A DNA stretch of 52,542 nucleotides from Hyphomicrobiales bacterium (lineage in GTDB: Bacteria; Pseudomonadota; Alphaproteobacteria; Rhizobiales; Rhizobiaceae): positions 1 through 52,542 of the forward strand of contig UEGR01000001.1 in NCBI GenBank assembly GCA_900465685.1, in the 5' to 3' direction. Each line of letters starts with the position of its first letter. The first letter of the stretch is position 1. Both the position numbers and the translations under genes were made by a program. Shown in pieces: positions 44,822 through 52,542 of the stretch. The notes beneath the pieces are model-generated. The model did not search any database and was not told the origin of the DNA. It saw only the letters and a program-made list of their open reading frames with translations.

Positions 44822-45864
44822 AGCCCGCTGGCTTTCTTGCCCCGTGCGAGCAGGATCAGAACAGGAGCGCCGATGAATGCGGTGACGATGCCGGCTTCGA
44901 GTTCGCCCGGATAGAGAACGAGACGCCCGGCGATATCGGCCAGGAGCAGCAGAACCGGTGCGTAGATCATCGTTAGCGGAATGATCCAGCGCTGATCCGG
45001 GCCAACGAACCAGCGCACCACATGCGGCACCATCAGACCGACGAAGCCGATCGGGCCGCAAGCGGCCGTTCCAGCACCAGCAAGCAGCGTGACGGCGATG
45101 ACCATGAGAATGCGAGCGCGAACAATATTGGCTCCGAGCGAACGGGCCAGATCGTCGCCGAGCGCAACGGCGTTGAGAGAACGGGCGGCAACCAGCGCGA
45201 TCAGCAGGCCGAGGCCAATGAACGGAGCAACCGCCGCCACGATCTCCATATTCCTTCCGGTAACCGATCCGATGGACCAGAAGCGCATGGAATCGAAAGC
45301 CTGCGGATCGAGCAAAGTGATCGCAGATCCAATCCCACCGAGCACGGCCGACAGCGCGACGCCCGCCAACACAAGACGAACGGGCGTTGCACCGTCACGG
45401 CCCGCCGCCCCGAGCGCGTAAACGGCAAGAGTGACAAGGACTGCGCCGAGAAAGGCGAACCAGAGGTATGCGTCGATCGAATGGAAGCCGAACAGGCCCA
45501 CCGCCAGTGTCACGAAGAAGGCAGCACCGGCATTGACGCCGAGAATACCCGGATCAGCCAGAGGATTGCGTGTCGCCGCCTGTATCAGAGCGCCCGACAC
45601 ACCAAAAGCCGCGCCGCAAAGAAGACCGAGCAAGGTTCGCGGCAATCGGTAATCATGAACGATAATGTGATCCGGCAAGTTAGGATCATAAGTGATAACG
45701 GCGGTGAACACTGACGCCGGAGCAATTGGTCTTGCCCCGACAAGCAGGCTGAGGGTTGTTATGAAAAGCAGCAGCATCACGCCAGCTGAAAGAACCCATA
45801 CTTTGGACGTGGCGCGGATCGACGATGCAGGAGAGCCGTCGACGTCAGACAAGGACATCTTCAT
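44818..45864 (-). CDS. Ferric-siderophore ABC permease (FecC-like)
   Basis: This 348-residue protein is the partner FecCD-family permease. It has DYRLPRTLLGLLCGAAFGVSGALIQAATRNPLADPGILGVNAG, cited by its ends, and CGPIGFVGLMVPHVVRWFVG as the ATPase contact loop. Its ATG at 45864 overlaps the stop of the siderophore-interacting protein gene by four bases. Confidence 0.93.
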   Translation of the reverse strand: MKMSLSDVDGSPASSIRATSKVWVLSAGVMLLLFITTLSLLVGARPIAPASVFTAVITYDPNLPDHIIVHDYRLPRTLLGLLCGAAFGVSGALIQAATRNPLADPGILGVNAGAAFFVTLAVGLFGFHSIDAYLWFAFLGAVLVTLAVYALGAAGRDGATPVRLVLAGVALSAVLGGIGSAITLLDPQAFDSMRFWSIGSVTGRNMEIVAAVAPFIGLGLLIALVAARSLNAVALGDDLARSLGANIVRARILMVIAVTLLAGAGTAACGPIGFVGLMVPHVVRWFVGPDQRWIIPLTMIYAPVLLLLADIAGRLVLYPGELEAGIVTAFIGAPVLILLARGKKASGL

Positions 45865-46619
45865 CCCCGCGACTGTCCTTCGATCCAATAACCGACCGAG
45901 GTTATTCTCTCCTTGTCGACCCCTACAACATCTCGGAAATGCTTACGCACTTCTGAAGCAGCAGTAGCTTCGCCGGCGATATAGAGATATCCTTCGCCCT
46001 CCGGCAACTTGATAGCTTGCGCGATGTCCAGCAGCCGTGTTGGTTTGGATTCCTTTCCAAAACTGTCATACCAATAAAGCGATACATCTCGCCCGGTTTG
46101 CAGTTCTTGCCTGTCGTCCTGGTGCGGCAGTTCGACATGCGCCGAGATCACATTCATTGCCGCTCGTTCTTCGATGATGCGTGCCACGGCTGGTAAGCCG
46201 GTAATATCCGCCAGCAGCACGGTCCATCCGCTATCGCTCGGTGGAATGAAGCGTCCGAAAGGCGCGCTGACTACGATGCGATCCCCAGGACTGGCTCTAT
46301 TTGCCCAGTCGGCTGCGATACCACCCTCATGGACGACAAATTCGATCGTGAGAACACCCGACGTGGGCACCCATTTACGCACCGTATAGGGACGCGCCGG
46401 CGAGAGTTCGCAGGTCGGAGGAGCTTTCCACTTGCCGTCCAGCAGGATCGGCAGTTCGACCTTCCCGCTTGGCCCGACAGGGAACATCAGGCGCGTCCAC
46501 TCATCCGGCCGTCCGCTCGAACGGAATTGCGCCAGACCTTTACCCCCAAAGTCGATGCGGATCATATTCGGAGAAACGCGAATAACTGACAGAACCTCGG
46601 CGATAAAATACTCACTCAT
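45861..46619 (-). CDS. Siderophore-interacting protein (ferric reductase)
   Basis: The 252-residue product belongs to the SIP family of flavin reductases, which release iron from imported siderophores by reducing it in the cytoplasm. The FAD-binding domain has the signature RPYTVRKWVPTSGVLTIEFVVH with GIAADWANRASPGDRIVVSAPFG after it, both cited in part. The C-terminal SIP domain has LLADITGLPAVARIIEE and YLYIAGEATAASEVRKHF. The ATG at 46619 overlaps the binding-protein stop by eight bases. Confidence 0.9.
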   Translation of the reverse strand: MSEYFIAEVLSVIRVSPNMIRIDFGGKGLAQFRSSGRPDEWTRLMFPVGPSGKVELPILLDGKWKAPPTCELSPARPYTVRKWVPTSGVLTIEFVVHEGGIAADWANRASPGDRIVVSAPFGRFIPPSDSGWTVLLADITGLPAVARIIEERAAMNVISAHVELPHQDDRQELQTGRDVSLYWYDSFGKESKPTRLLDIAQAIKLPEGEGYLYIAGEATAASEVRKHFRDVVGVDKERITSVGYWIEGQSRG

Positions 46620-47664
46620 GAGGTGCGCCTCCAGCCTTCTCTGCGCGATCGGCGGCTTGAGCCAGACGCGGAACGAGCCTTGGAACTTCATAGGGGATGG
46701 AGAGAACGCTGAGCGCCGACATCGCCCAGACCGAAGCCGGATCGGTGAGGGCAACATAGCTGCCGTTTTCAACGACCTTTAGCGTCCGAAACAATGGCTG
46801 TTGTTCAGCAATGCTTTTATTTCCGCCCGTGTACCACATGATAAGAATGTCGGCATCCAGGCGGTCTATCTGTTCCGCGCTTAACGCCAGCAGGGTCTTA
46901 TGGGGGTAACGAGTCGACAATGATGCGATCCCCGGCGTCAGCTTCAAACCAAGCTTTTCGAACGCGGCCACGCGCGGATCAGCGGAGAGGTAAACGGAGA
47001 ACCCGTTAAAGTAGGTTCCGATCGCAAACGTCTTGCCGGTGAGAATAGGATTTTCCGCGCGTGCAGTTGCGAGAACACGCTCGACTTTTGTCAGGAGGTT
47101 GGCTGCTTCGTTGGGACGACCGAGGGCTACCCCCACCAATTCGGTCTGCTCTTCCAGACCGGCTTGCCACGGTCCTGATCTATAAACGATGGTCGGCGCG
47201 ATCCTGGAAAGCATCCGATAGTCGTTCGCATTTATCCCGGAGGAGACAGCGAGGATCAGGTCAGGCCGAAGTCGTGCGACCTCCTCGAAGTCCAGATAGA
47301 TGCCGGTGAACAGCGTTGGTTTTTTCCCACTCAATTGCTCTTCGTTCCAAGGGGCGATACCGCTTTGAAATATCGGACGGCGCGGCATCCACAATGGCGG
47401 CTTTCCCAACGCGATGGCGATATCTTCAGAGCTCCAACCGAAGGTCAGGATACGCTGCGGCTCGGATCGCACTGTCGTCGATCCGAATGCGTGCTCGACG
47501 GTTACAGGGAAAGGCATCGACCCCGAAGCATTGGCTGTTACCGCACTCACCATCACGCTTGTGATGGTGAGTGCGGTCAGAGCAGCTTGAATGAACCAGC
47601 TTCTCAGCCGGTTTCTGCCCCAAGCCGCTACTCTTGTCGATCTGATCGTCGTGAAACTCATCAC
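46612..47664 (-). CDS. Ferric-siderophore ABC binding protein (FecB/FhuD-like)
   Basis: The 350-residue protein is a cluster-8 periplasmic binding protein for ferric siderophores. The signal peptide covers about residues 1-47 (cut after TANA). The mature part has PVTVEHAFGSTTVRSEPQRILTFGW, EEVARLRPDLILA and LDADILIMWYTGG, all typical. GTG at 47662-47664 and ATG at 47659-47661 are both possible starts. It begins nine bases after the receptor gene. Confidence 0.88.
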   Translation of the reverse strand: MMSFTTIRSTRVAAWGRNRLRSWFIQAALTALTITSVMVSAVTANASGSMPFPVTVEHAFGSTTVRSEPQRILTFGWSSEDIAIALGKPPLWMPRRPIFQSGIAPWNEEQLSGKKPTLFTGIYLDFEEVARLRPDLILAVSSGINANDYRMLSRIAPTIVYRSGPWQAGLEEQTELVGVALGRPNEAANLLTKVERVLATARAENPILTGKTFAIGTYFNGFSVYLSADPRVAAFEKLGLKLTPGIASLSTRYPHKTLLALSAEQIDRLDADILIMWYTGGNKSIAEQQPLFRTLKVVENGSYVALTDPASVWAMSALSVLSIPYEVPRLVPRLAQAADRAEKAGGAPHE

Positions 47665-47673
47665 TATTGCCGA

Positions 47674-50133
47674 TCAAAATTTATGTGTGAGGCTCAACGT
47701 GATATTTCTGGGGGCGCCGATGAAATTACCATAAGCTGTCGATGTGCTAAGCTTCGAGTAATAAGTTTTGTCGAAGACATTGTTCACGTTGAGCTGCATC
47801 GCGGTGCTATCGTTGAAGGCGTACTTGGCCATGAGATCGACAACCGCGTAGGCGGGCTGCTCCTTGTAGGACGTTGTCGTTGCGTAATAAGTCTTGCTGA
47901 AGGCTCGGACACCCCCGCCGACGGTCAAGCCCTCCAAAGCCCGATCGAAGTCGTATGAGGCGTAAAGCTTGAACATATTCTCAGGCGAGACGGCAGAGTT
48001 ATATATCTGACCTTCCTTTGTCCCTTCTATATATTCAGCCTTTGCGTAGGTGTAACTCGCAGACACGTTCAGTTGGTCTGTGACCTTGCCATTCAGTTCG
48101 AGTTCGACGCCGCGTGTCCGGACCTCGTCGGCAGCGGTATAGCAATAGGTGCTGCCAGCACACGCCGTCCCATAGTAGATAGGCAGGTTGTTTTGATTGG
48201 ATTGGAAGATGGCGACTGACGCATTGAGCCGATCATCAAAGAAGCTGCCTTTCACGCCAGCCTCGATGTTTCGCCCTTCAATTGGCGCAAGAATACTACC
48301 GCTCGGATCGTAATAGGTTTGCGGCTGGAAGATTGAGGTGTAGCTCGCATAAACCGAAACCGTATCAGTCAAATCATAGACTGCGCCAATATAGGGTACG
48401 AACTTCGCCTTTTCCTCGAGCGAGACCTCTTCAACTTCGGAGTTGTAGTCATACCAACTAACGCGCGCGCCAAGAATGAGCTTCAGGTCGTCAGTGATGG
48501 AAAAGCGTCCGGAACCATACAGGCCGGTCTCCGTTATCGTCGGGTTCGTGTTATAGTAATTGGTCGTGATGCTCGGTTTGCTGATTGACGAAGGATCCCA
48601 GTTAAAGATATCGACCGCATAAGATGGCGCGCTGAAAGCTGTATACGAAAAATCATCCTTGTGCGTGCTTGCCCCGAAAACGAGGTAATGTGTTCGGCCA
48701 AAAAGTTCGACCGGGCCGGAAAGCCGTCCATCGATTGCGTAGGATTTGCTGTCTCCATCGTAGATACGATCGTTCTTGTAATAGGTTCCGTTGCTATAGG
48801 AGAGATAGGACGACTCGATCGTGCCACGACTCCAGGAGTATTGGGCGGCTACATTTGCCTTCCAATCGTTATCGAAGCGATGCTCCAGATCGAAATATGC
48901 CGTCGTCTTGCGCTTGTCGGAATATTCCCAGTCACTTCCGAGGAAGTCCTTGGCCGTCCAGTCGTAGAAGGAACCATCTGGATTGGTTGGATAACCTCCA
49001 TTGCCGTATCCATCGACATGCTCTTTTTGGTGGCTGATTCCGAGGCTCGCGGTCGTGTTCTCGGTAAGGTCTGCCTCGATAACCCCATATAGAACGAAGT
49101 TGCGTTGGTCGTTATAGTCTCGATATCCTTGGCCGCCCAGGAAAGAACCCGCGAATCGTCCTCGAACGGTTCCCGCATCGTTGAGGGGACGAGAGGCGTC
49201 CAGCTCGACGCGCCCGTTACCCCACGATGAGCCGGTCGTTGTAATGGAGGTTTGAGCCGTGTTCGTCGGCTTTTTACGGATTAGATTGATTGATGCGGAA
49301 GGGTTGCCGGTACCCTGAAGCAGACCGGTTGCGCCACGCACGACCTCCACCCGATCATAAATGATGAGATCGTCCTGTGTGGTGCCGTCTCGTGAAAAGG
49401 TTGTAACCGAATTCGTCAGGCCATCATACTGGATGCTGCTGACCAAAGAACCTCGAGCATAATATTGCCACCGGCTATCGCCGTAATCGGGAGTAGCAAC
49501 CAGTCCTGGTACGTCATTGATGGCCTGATCGAGCGACGTATAGGCTTTATCCTTGATCTTCTGGCTGGTAACCACGCTGACCGATTGCGGCGTTTCCTTG
49601 ATCGACAAAGGCAGCCCGGTTGCCGAATTCATTTGCGATGTCGTATACGAGCCAGTCCCCTCGGTCGTTCCGCTCTGTCCTTGGACAGTGATAGTTTCCA
49701 GCACAGTCGAGCCATCGGCGGCAAAGTCGCCGCCCGAAGAGGTCCCGGTGACAAGGGCCGCGCTCTTGGGTCCCGTGATGCTCACTCGGACACCGGTCCC
49801 GGCAACCATCGTTTGCAGTGCCTGAGCGGGTGTCATCGGACCGGAGACAGCGCGTGAGGTCACTGAACGGGCAACATCCGATGAATAGCCTACCTGCCAG
49901 CCAGTCGCCTTGCTGAAAGCGCCGATGGCTGAAGAAAGCGCTTGTGCGGGGATCAAAAACTGCATCGTCTGACCGGTCTGCTGGGCCTCGGCGGCCGCTT
50001 TCAGAGGAGAGGAAAACGTGCCATAGCCAAGGACGGTCGAGCTGAGCAGCACCATTGCCAGATGCCGTTTCGCTTTCGTCACTCTCCCCTCGTTATATCC
50101 GCTATTGTCGCTTGCAATCGCCCGGTCGGTCAT
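47674..50133 (-). CDS. TonB-dependent siderophore receptor with STN domain
   Basis: The 819-residue protein is an outer-membrane receptor of the FecA/FpvA type. After a signal peptide (about residues 20-48) an STN signalling domain (QFLIPAQALSSAIGAFSKATGWQVGYSSDV in part) contacts the FecR-like protein. Then come a TonB box region (ETITVQGQ), the plug domain (PQSVSVVTSQKIKDKAYTSLDQAI in part; VVRGATGLLQGTGNPSASINLIRK in part) and a 22-strand barrel that ends SLTHKF with the usual C-terminal Phe. The ligand is likely a ferric siderophore made by another organism, because no synthesis genes are present. The start at ATG 50133 has AGGGTAG upstream; a GTG 17 residues in is an alternative. Confidence 0.95.
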   Translation of the reverse strand: MTDRAIASDNSGYNEGRVTKAKRHLAMVLLSSTVLGYGTFSSPLKAAAEAQQTGQTMQFLIPAQALSSAIGAFSKATGWQVGYSSDVARSVTSRAVSGPMTPAQALQTMVAGTGVRVSITGPKSAALVTGTSSGGDFAADGSTVLETITVQGQSGTTEGTGSYTTSQMNSATGLPLSIKETPQSVSVVTSQKIKDKAYTSLDQAINDVPGLVATPDYGDSRWQYYARGSLVSSIQYDGLTNSVTTFSRDGTTQDDLIIYDRVEVVRGATGLLQGTGNPSASINLIRKKPTNTAQTSITTTGSSWGNGRVELDASRPLNDAGTVRGRFAGSFLGGQGYRDYNDQRNFVLYGVIEADLTENTTASLGISHQKEHVDGYGNGGYPTNPDGSFYDWTAKDFLGSDWEYSDKRKTTAYFDLEHRFDNDWKANVAAQYSWSRGTIESSYLSYSNGTYYKNDRIYDGDSKSYAIDGRLSGPVELFGRTHYLVFGASTHKDDFSYTAFSAPSYAVDIFNWDPSSISKPSITTNYYNTNPTITETGLYGSGRFSITDDLKLILGARVSWYDYNSEVEEVSLEEKAKFVPYIGAVYDLTDTVSVYASYTSIFQPQTYYDPSGSILAPIEGRNIEAGVKGSFFDDRLNASVAIFQSNQNNLPIYYGTACAGSTYCYTAADEVRTRGVELELNGKVTDQLNVSASYTYAKAEYIEGTKEGQIYNSAVSPENMFKLYASYDFDRALEGLTVGGGVRAFSKTYYATTTSYKEQPAYAVVDLMAKYAFNDSTAMQLNVNNVFDKTYYSKLSTSTAYGNFIGAPRNITLSLTHKF

Positions 50134-50161
50134 CTTGCACTACCCTGAAAAACCACGTCTT

Positions 50162-50194
50162 GGGCTGTTTTCGCACCGTGCGAAAACTCGGCCC
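50162..50194. promoter_or_regulatory. Perfect 10-1-10 palindrome upstream of the receptor gene
   Basis: GTTTTCGCAC (50167-50176), one C, and GTGCGAAAAC (50178-50187) form a perfect inverted repeat, with GGGC and GCCC extending the stem to 50162 and 50194. It lies in the 113-base gap between fecR and the receptor, 29-61 bases from the receptor start. It could be an operator, or an RNA hairpin that lowers read-through from fecR. Confidence 0.55.
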
Positions 50195-50246
50195 TCATTA
50201 ACAAGGACGATAAGGGGTGGGCGCCGTCACAAAAAAAGTTGAGATT

Positions 50247-51266
50247 TTAACGCAAGATCAAGATTCCGCCGGGGAGCCGGGTCACAGAGACACCAGCGGA
50301 CCTTGCAAGCGTGCGGATCGCGGCGTCTGGATCGTCAATTCGATAGTGGCCGCTTACAAGAGGTTTGAAAGCGCTGTCCGTCATGAGAACGACGCGTCCG
50401 TCGAAATAGCGTTCCAGGTCGCTGAGGGCAGCCCGGAACGGCCGATCCTGAAATACGATCCTGCCGTCGCGCCATGCGAGCGATTGATCCATGTCGGCCC
50501 CCGTCACAGCGGAAAGACCGTCGGCTCGAGCCACGATCATCTCTCCAGGAGCGAGAAGGGCATGGTCGGCCATTTCGGACCCGCGACTGACCTGAACACT
50601 GCCGCGCTCAAGTACGACAGTATCCTGCTCGCTGTCGGTCCGAACACTGAATGCCGTCCCCTTCACTTCGACATTCGCAAAGTGAGCAGCAACGACGAAG
50701 GGGCGTGAAGGATCATGCTGTACGTCGAAAAAAGCTTCGCCTTCCAGCAATGAGACACGGCGCCGCCCATTCTCGAAATCGATCGCGATCGCCGTCGAGG
50801 TGTTGAGCATCGCTGTCGAGCCATCGGGAAGCGTGATGGTATTGCGCTCGCCTGTCTCGGTTATGTAGTCGGATTGCCAGCGGAGCATGATACCGGGATA
50901 CTGTTGCCAGCCGACAAGGATCAATAGGGCAGCAGCAACGCCGGACATGGCCGATATCCAATATCTCGGCTTCGGCCTCTTGCGCTCGATCAGGGGAACG
51001 ACAGGCGCCCGAACTTCCAGCCCGAGCTTGCGGGCATCGACTTCGGTCGCTTTATGAAGCGCAGGCATCCCGTGCATTGCGGACAGTCGAGAATAGGCTT
51101 GATCGCACCGGGGATCGGATCCCCGCCATGCCTCGAACTCGGCAAGAGTTTCTGCATCGGGCTCTTCCTGGAGCCGAATGAACCAGTCGAGGGCCTGATC
51201 CGTCACAGGGTCCGGATGCTTGTACCCTCCATCCGGTCCATAATCCTGAGTCGGTTTCTGTCCCAC
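50247..51266 (-). CDS. fecR: FecR-like transmembrane anti-sigma regulator
   Basis: The 339-residue protein transfers the signal from the receptor to the sigma factor. The N-terminal cytoplasmic domain (DUF4880) has ALDWFIRLQEEPDAETLAEF, which would bind FecI. A membrane segment follows (YWISAMSGVAAALLILVGW, about residues 100-120), then the periplasmic FecR domain (YITETGERNTITLPDGSTAMLN in part) and a C-terminal DUF4974 domain (RYFDGRVVLMTDS) that contacts the STN domain. The start is GTG at 51264-51266. It lies 166 bases after fecI. Confidence 0.92.
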   Translation of the reverse strand: MGQKPTQDYGPDGGYKHPDPVTDQALDWFIRLQEEPDAETLAEFEAWRGSDPRCDQAYSRLSAMHGMPALHKATEVDARKLGLEVRAPVVPLIERKRPKPRYWISAMSGVAAALLILVGWQQYPGIMLRWQSDYITETGERNTITLPDGSTAMLNTSTAIAIDFENGRRRVSLLEGEAFFDVQHDPSRPFVVAAHFANVEVKGTAFSVRTDSEQDTVVLERGSVQVSRGSEMADHALLAPGEMIVARADGLSAVTGADMDQSLAWRDGRIVFQDRPFRAALSDLERYFDGRVVLMTDSAFKPLVSGHYRIDDPDAAIRTLARSAGVSVTRLPGGILILR

Positions 51267-51432
51267 TTAATTGATCCGCCGTTCGATTGTTCGGATGCTC
51301 TTATTAGTGAGACGTTTGACGGGTAGGCCCGTCACAAAATTTCCCTCTGCGAGTCCGGTTATGACAACTCGAGCAAGTCCGATTTTTTTCTTAGGACATG
51401 CTATCAGATTCGTTCGGCAGTTGCCGCGGGCT

Positions 51433-51948
51433 TCAATCCCGGTCAAATCGCGCGAGCGCATCCTGGCAATGCCCCATGACAAGTTTGATGTCGTTATAGA
51501 CCGTGTTACGCGATATGCCCATATGTTCTGCAATCTCGCCGTAAGTCCGCCCCTTGAAATGGGCCATAGCCCACGCGGTTCTTGCACGCAACGGCAGTTC
51601 TGCCAGCGCGGCCTCGAATACCTGTTGCCGTTGCTGCTGTATCAGTTCCTCTTCTACGGAAGGGCAGGCAACAGGAACATTCTCCACTTGTTCCTGCCCG
51701 GCTTCAGACGCCTCATACCGTTCACGGGTTTTCACGCGGCGCTGATGATCAAGCGCCAGGTTCTTGGCAGTCTGGAACAAGAAACCCTCGACGTGCTCGA
51801 TCGGCGTCGTTTCCAGGGTATTGCGTGCCTTTACATAGGTCTCTTGTGCGAGATCCTCGGCTGTCTGCGGATCGCGGACGATCTTCATCACAGTCCAGAG
51901 TAGAGACCGGCGATGCGATTGGAATATTGCGTTCAGCGCTGCCGGCAT
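51433..51948 (-). CDS. fecI: FecI-like ECF sigma factor
   Basis: The 171-residue protein is an extracytoplasmic-function sigma factor of the FecI group. Region 2 has RSLLWTVMKIVRDPQTAEDLAQETYVKA in part, and region 4 has LPLRARTAWAMAHFKGRTYGEIAEHMGISRNTV in part. It should drive transcription of the receptor and following uptake genes when the ferric siderophore binds. The ATG at 51948 has GGAGG seven bases upstream; the frame is open to 52083. It is the first gene of the minus-strand iron cluster. Confidence 0.93.
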   Translation of the reverse strand: MPAALNAIFQSHRRSLLWTVMKIVRDPQTAEDLAQETYVKARNTLETTPIEHVEGFLFQTAKNLALDHQRRVKTRERYEASEAGQEQVENVPVACPSVEEELIQQQRQQVFEAALAELPLRARTAWAMAHFKGRTYGEIAEHMGISRNTVYNDIKLVMGHCQDALARFDRD

Positions 51949-52482
51949 GTTTGCCTCCGGCAGACATGGATCTGGGCACATTCCATATTGGCTACCCTTC
52001 TCCGACAGCCCCGGCCTCGGTAAACCGAAGGAAATGCGAAGCCATTCTATAACGCAGGACAACGCCGATATCGGTTTCAACAACCCATATCCTTCGATTC
52101 TTTCTCAAGGCTGAAGGACTTTCAAAACTGAATATTGGCCCCATAGATGTTCACTTCAAAATCGGCACATCCGTCATCCGGTCGGAAAGCTGGACACAGC
52201 GAAGTCACTTTTAATGATAACGCTCTACATCAACTTCCGCCGGTCATTGCCCGGTGCCGGGTTACAACGATACTTTAATTGCTTAGATACCAGTGTATAA
52301 TTGTCAAGTTTTAACTGGAATTTGATTAGCCCGATGATGGGAACGTTACCTTGCCTTCACCGGTCTGCGACATTTCACCGCATATTCCTCGCGTTTCCGC
52401 TCCATCCCTACGCCGTGGCTTTCCGCGCGATGCTTCCAGTGCGCTTCCACGGGCGATGGTTTGGCGGTGGATTTCGGACAAC
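51949..52482. other. Gene-free stretch at the right end of the element
   Basis: About 530 bases between fecI and the tRNA terminator contain no credible gene. The fecI promoter should lie in the first 200 bases. I looked for Fur, RirA (TGA-N9-TCA) and Irr boxes and found none that convinced me. The only structure noted is the GCTTCCA repeat at 52429-52452. Confidence 0.5.
52429..52452. repeat. Paired GCTTCCA repeats, right end
   Basis: GATGCTTCCA and CGCTTCCACGG lie about ten bases apart and match the left-end copy at 16752-16775 at 19 of 24 positions, in the same orientation. The copy lies 72 bases from the tRNA repeat. It is a candidate integrase arm site. Confidence 0.45.
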
Positions 52483-52503
52483 AAAAAAGCCCCGTAAGGG
52501 GCT
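52483..52503 (-). terminator. Terminator downstream of the right-end tRNA
   Basis: On the minus strand AGCCCC, loop TTAC, GGGGCT is followed by a run of T bases. It lies 22 bases from the tRNA CCA end and would end the initiator tRNA transcript, replacing the chromosomal terminator now left at 16355-16377. Confidence 0.85.
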
Positions 52504-52525
52504 GATTTGTTTGGATTATTTTGTT

Positions 52526-52542
52526 TGGTTGCGGGGGCAGGA
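52526..52542 (-). tRNA. tRNA-fMet 3' end, cut by the window edge (attR)
   Basis: The last 17 bases read, on the minus strand, as the 3' end of the initiator tRNA (TCCTGCCCCCGCAACCA), identical to the left repeat. The rest of the gene should lie beyond the window. The unpaired A before ACCA matches the C1-A72 mismatch of initiator tRNAs, but the 5' half is not visible here. Confidence 0.75.

Larger units (their letters stand above)
16564..52542. mobile_element. Integrated mobilisable element at tRNA-fMet (about 36 kb)
   Basis: The left boundary is a 3' fragment of the initiator tRNA beside a tyrosine integrase gene, and the same bases start again at 52524 at the window edge. Inside are the integrase, a toxin-antitoxin pair, two defence systems, regulators typical of Rhizobiales integrative elements, a DUF3363 relaxase, a TraF peptidase and a siderophore-uptake cargo. 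No TraG coupling protein or Trb/VirB secretion genes are present, nor RepA/ParA, so self-transfer is not possible from this region alone. The element may be one decayed integrative conjugative element or a mobilisable relative. It could also be two elements in tandem, as the older scar at 16399 suggests repeated use of the site. Confidence 0.75.

Noticed and set aside
51949..52350. Fur, RirA or Irr box before fecI
   Set aside because: A TGATAACG...CATCA stretch near 52213 was noted, but its spacing does not fit any of the three motifs.

Overview
The window looks like an alphaproteobacterial chromosome of the Brucella/Ochrobactrum type. This inference rests on the divergent oxyR-katG pair, two intergenic repeats of the kind seen in that group, an alphaproteobacterial-style Zur box, and a Rhizobiales-type integrative-element gene set (DUF2285, DUF2840, DUF736, S26/TraF peptidase, DUF3363 relaxase). 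No sequence search was possible, so all names come from motifs and family recognition.

Layout. 1-1.9 kb: the end of a Tn7/Tn5053-like transposon (a long TniQ/TnsD-like gene, terminator, possible end repeats). 2.2-4.3 kb: zinT with a probable Zur box, then, divergently, a 42-residue peptide gene, a strong terminator hairpin, and a TauD/clavaminate-synthase-like Fe(II)/2-oxoglutarate oxygenase. This pair reads like a small peptide-modification (RiPP-like) locus that I do not recognise. 4.4-10.4 kb: oxyR/katG, an orphan sugar-binding protein and a type II NADH dehydrogenase. 10.8-16.3 kb: GNAT acetyltransferase, enolase-superfamily racemase (OSBS/NSAR type), MlrC-like M81 peptidase, a polar amino acid-binding protein, and a divergent LysR regulator. 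Together these look like an amino acid or peptide-derivative utilisation locus without permeases.

16.56-52.54 kb is an integrated element of about 36 kb. It is bounded on the left by a 45-bp 3' piece of the initiator tRNA (tRNA-fMet). On the right the same sequence starts again exactly at the window edge, where the intact tRNA presumably continues. The element carries a tyrosine integrase, a RelE/HigA-like toxin-antitoxin pair, a large atypical recombinase-like protein, and then a defence block. That block holds an unrecognised five-gene set (C5 DNA methylase, DUF3883 nuclease, SNF2 ATPase, ParB-like protein, BglII-like nuclease) and a Kiwa system (kwaA-kwaB). Next comes a reduced conjugative core from 30 to 38.3 kb: XRE regulator, DUF2285 regulator with a frameshift, two excisionase-like HTH proteins, DUF2840, TraF peptidase, DUF736, lytic transglycosylase, relaxase and CopG protein. 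RepA/ParA, TraG and all Trb/VirB genes are missing, so the element could at most be mobilised by another system.

The right third (39.5-51.9 kb) is a continuous minus-strand ferric-siderophore uptake cluster: FecI-like sigma factor, FecR-like anti-sigma factor, TonB-dependent receptor with a signalling domain, binding protein, siderophore-interacting reductase, two FecCD permeases, ATPase, an exporter-fold ABC transporter, an Rrf2 regulator lacking the usual Fe-S cysteines, and TonB. From the binding protein onward most genes overlap by 4-8 bases, so they are probably translationally coupled. No siderophore synthesis genes are present, which points to uptake of a foreign siderophore switched on through receptor-FecR-FecI signalling.
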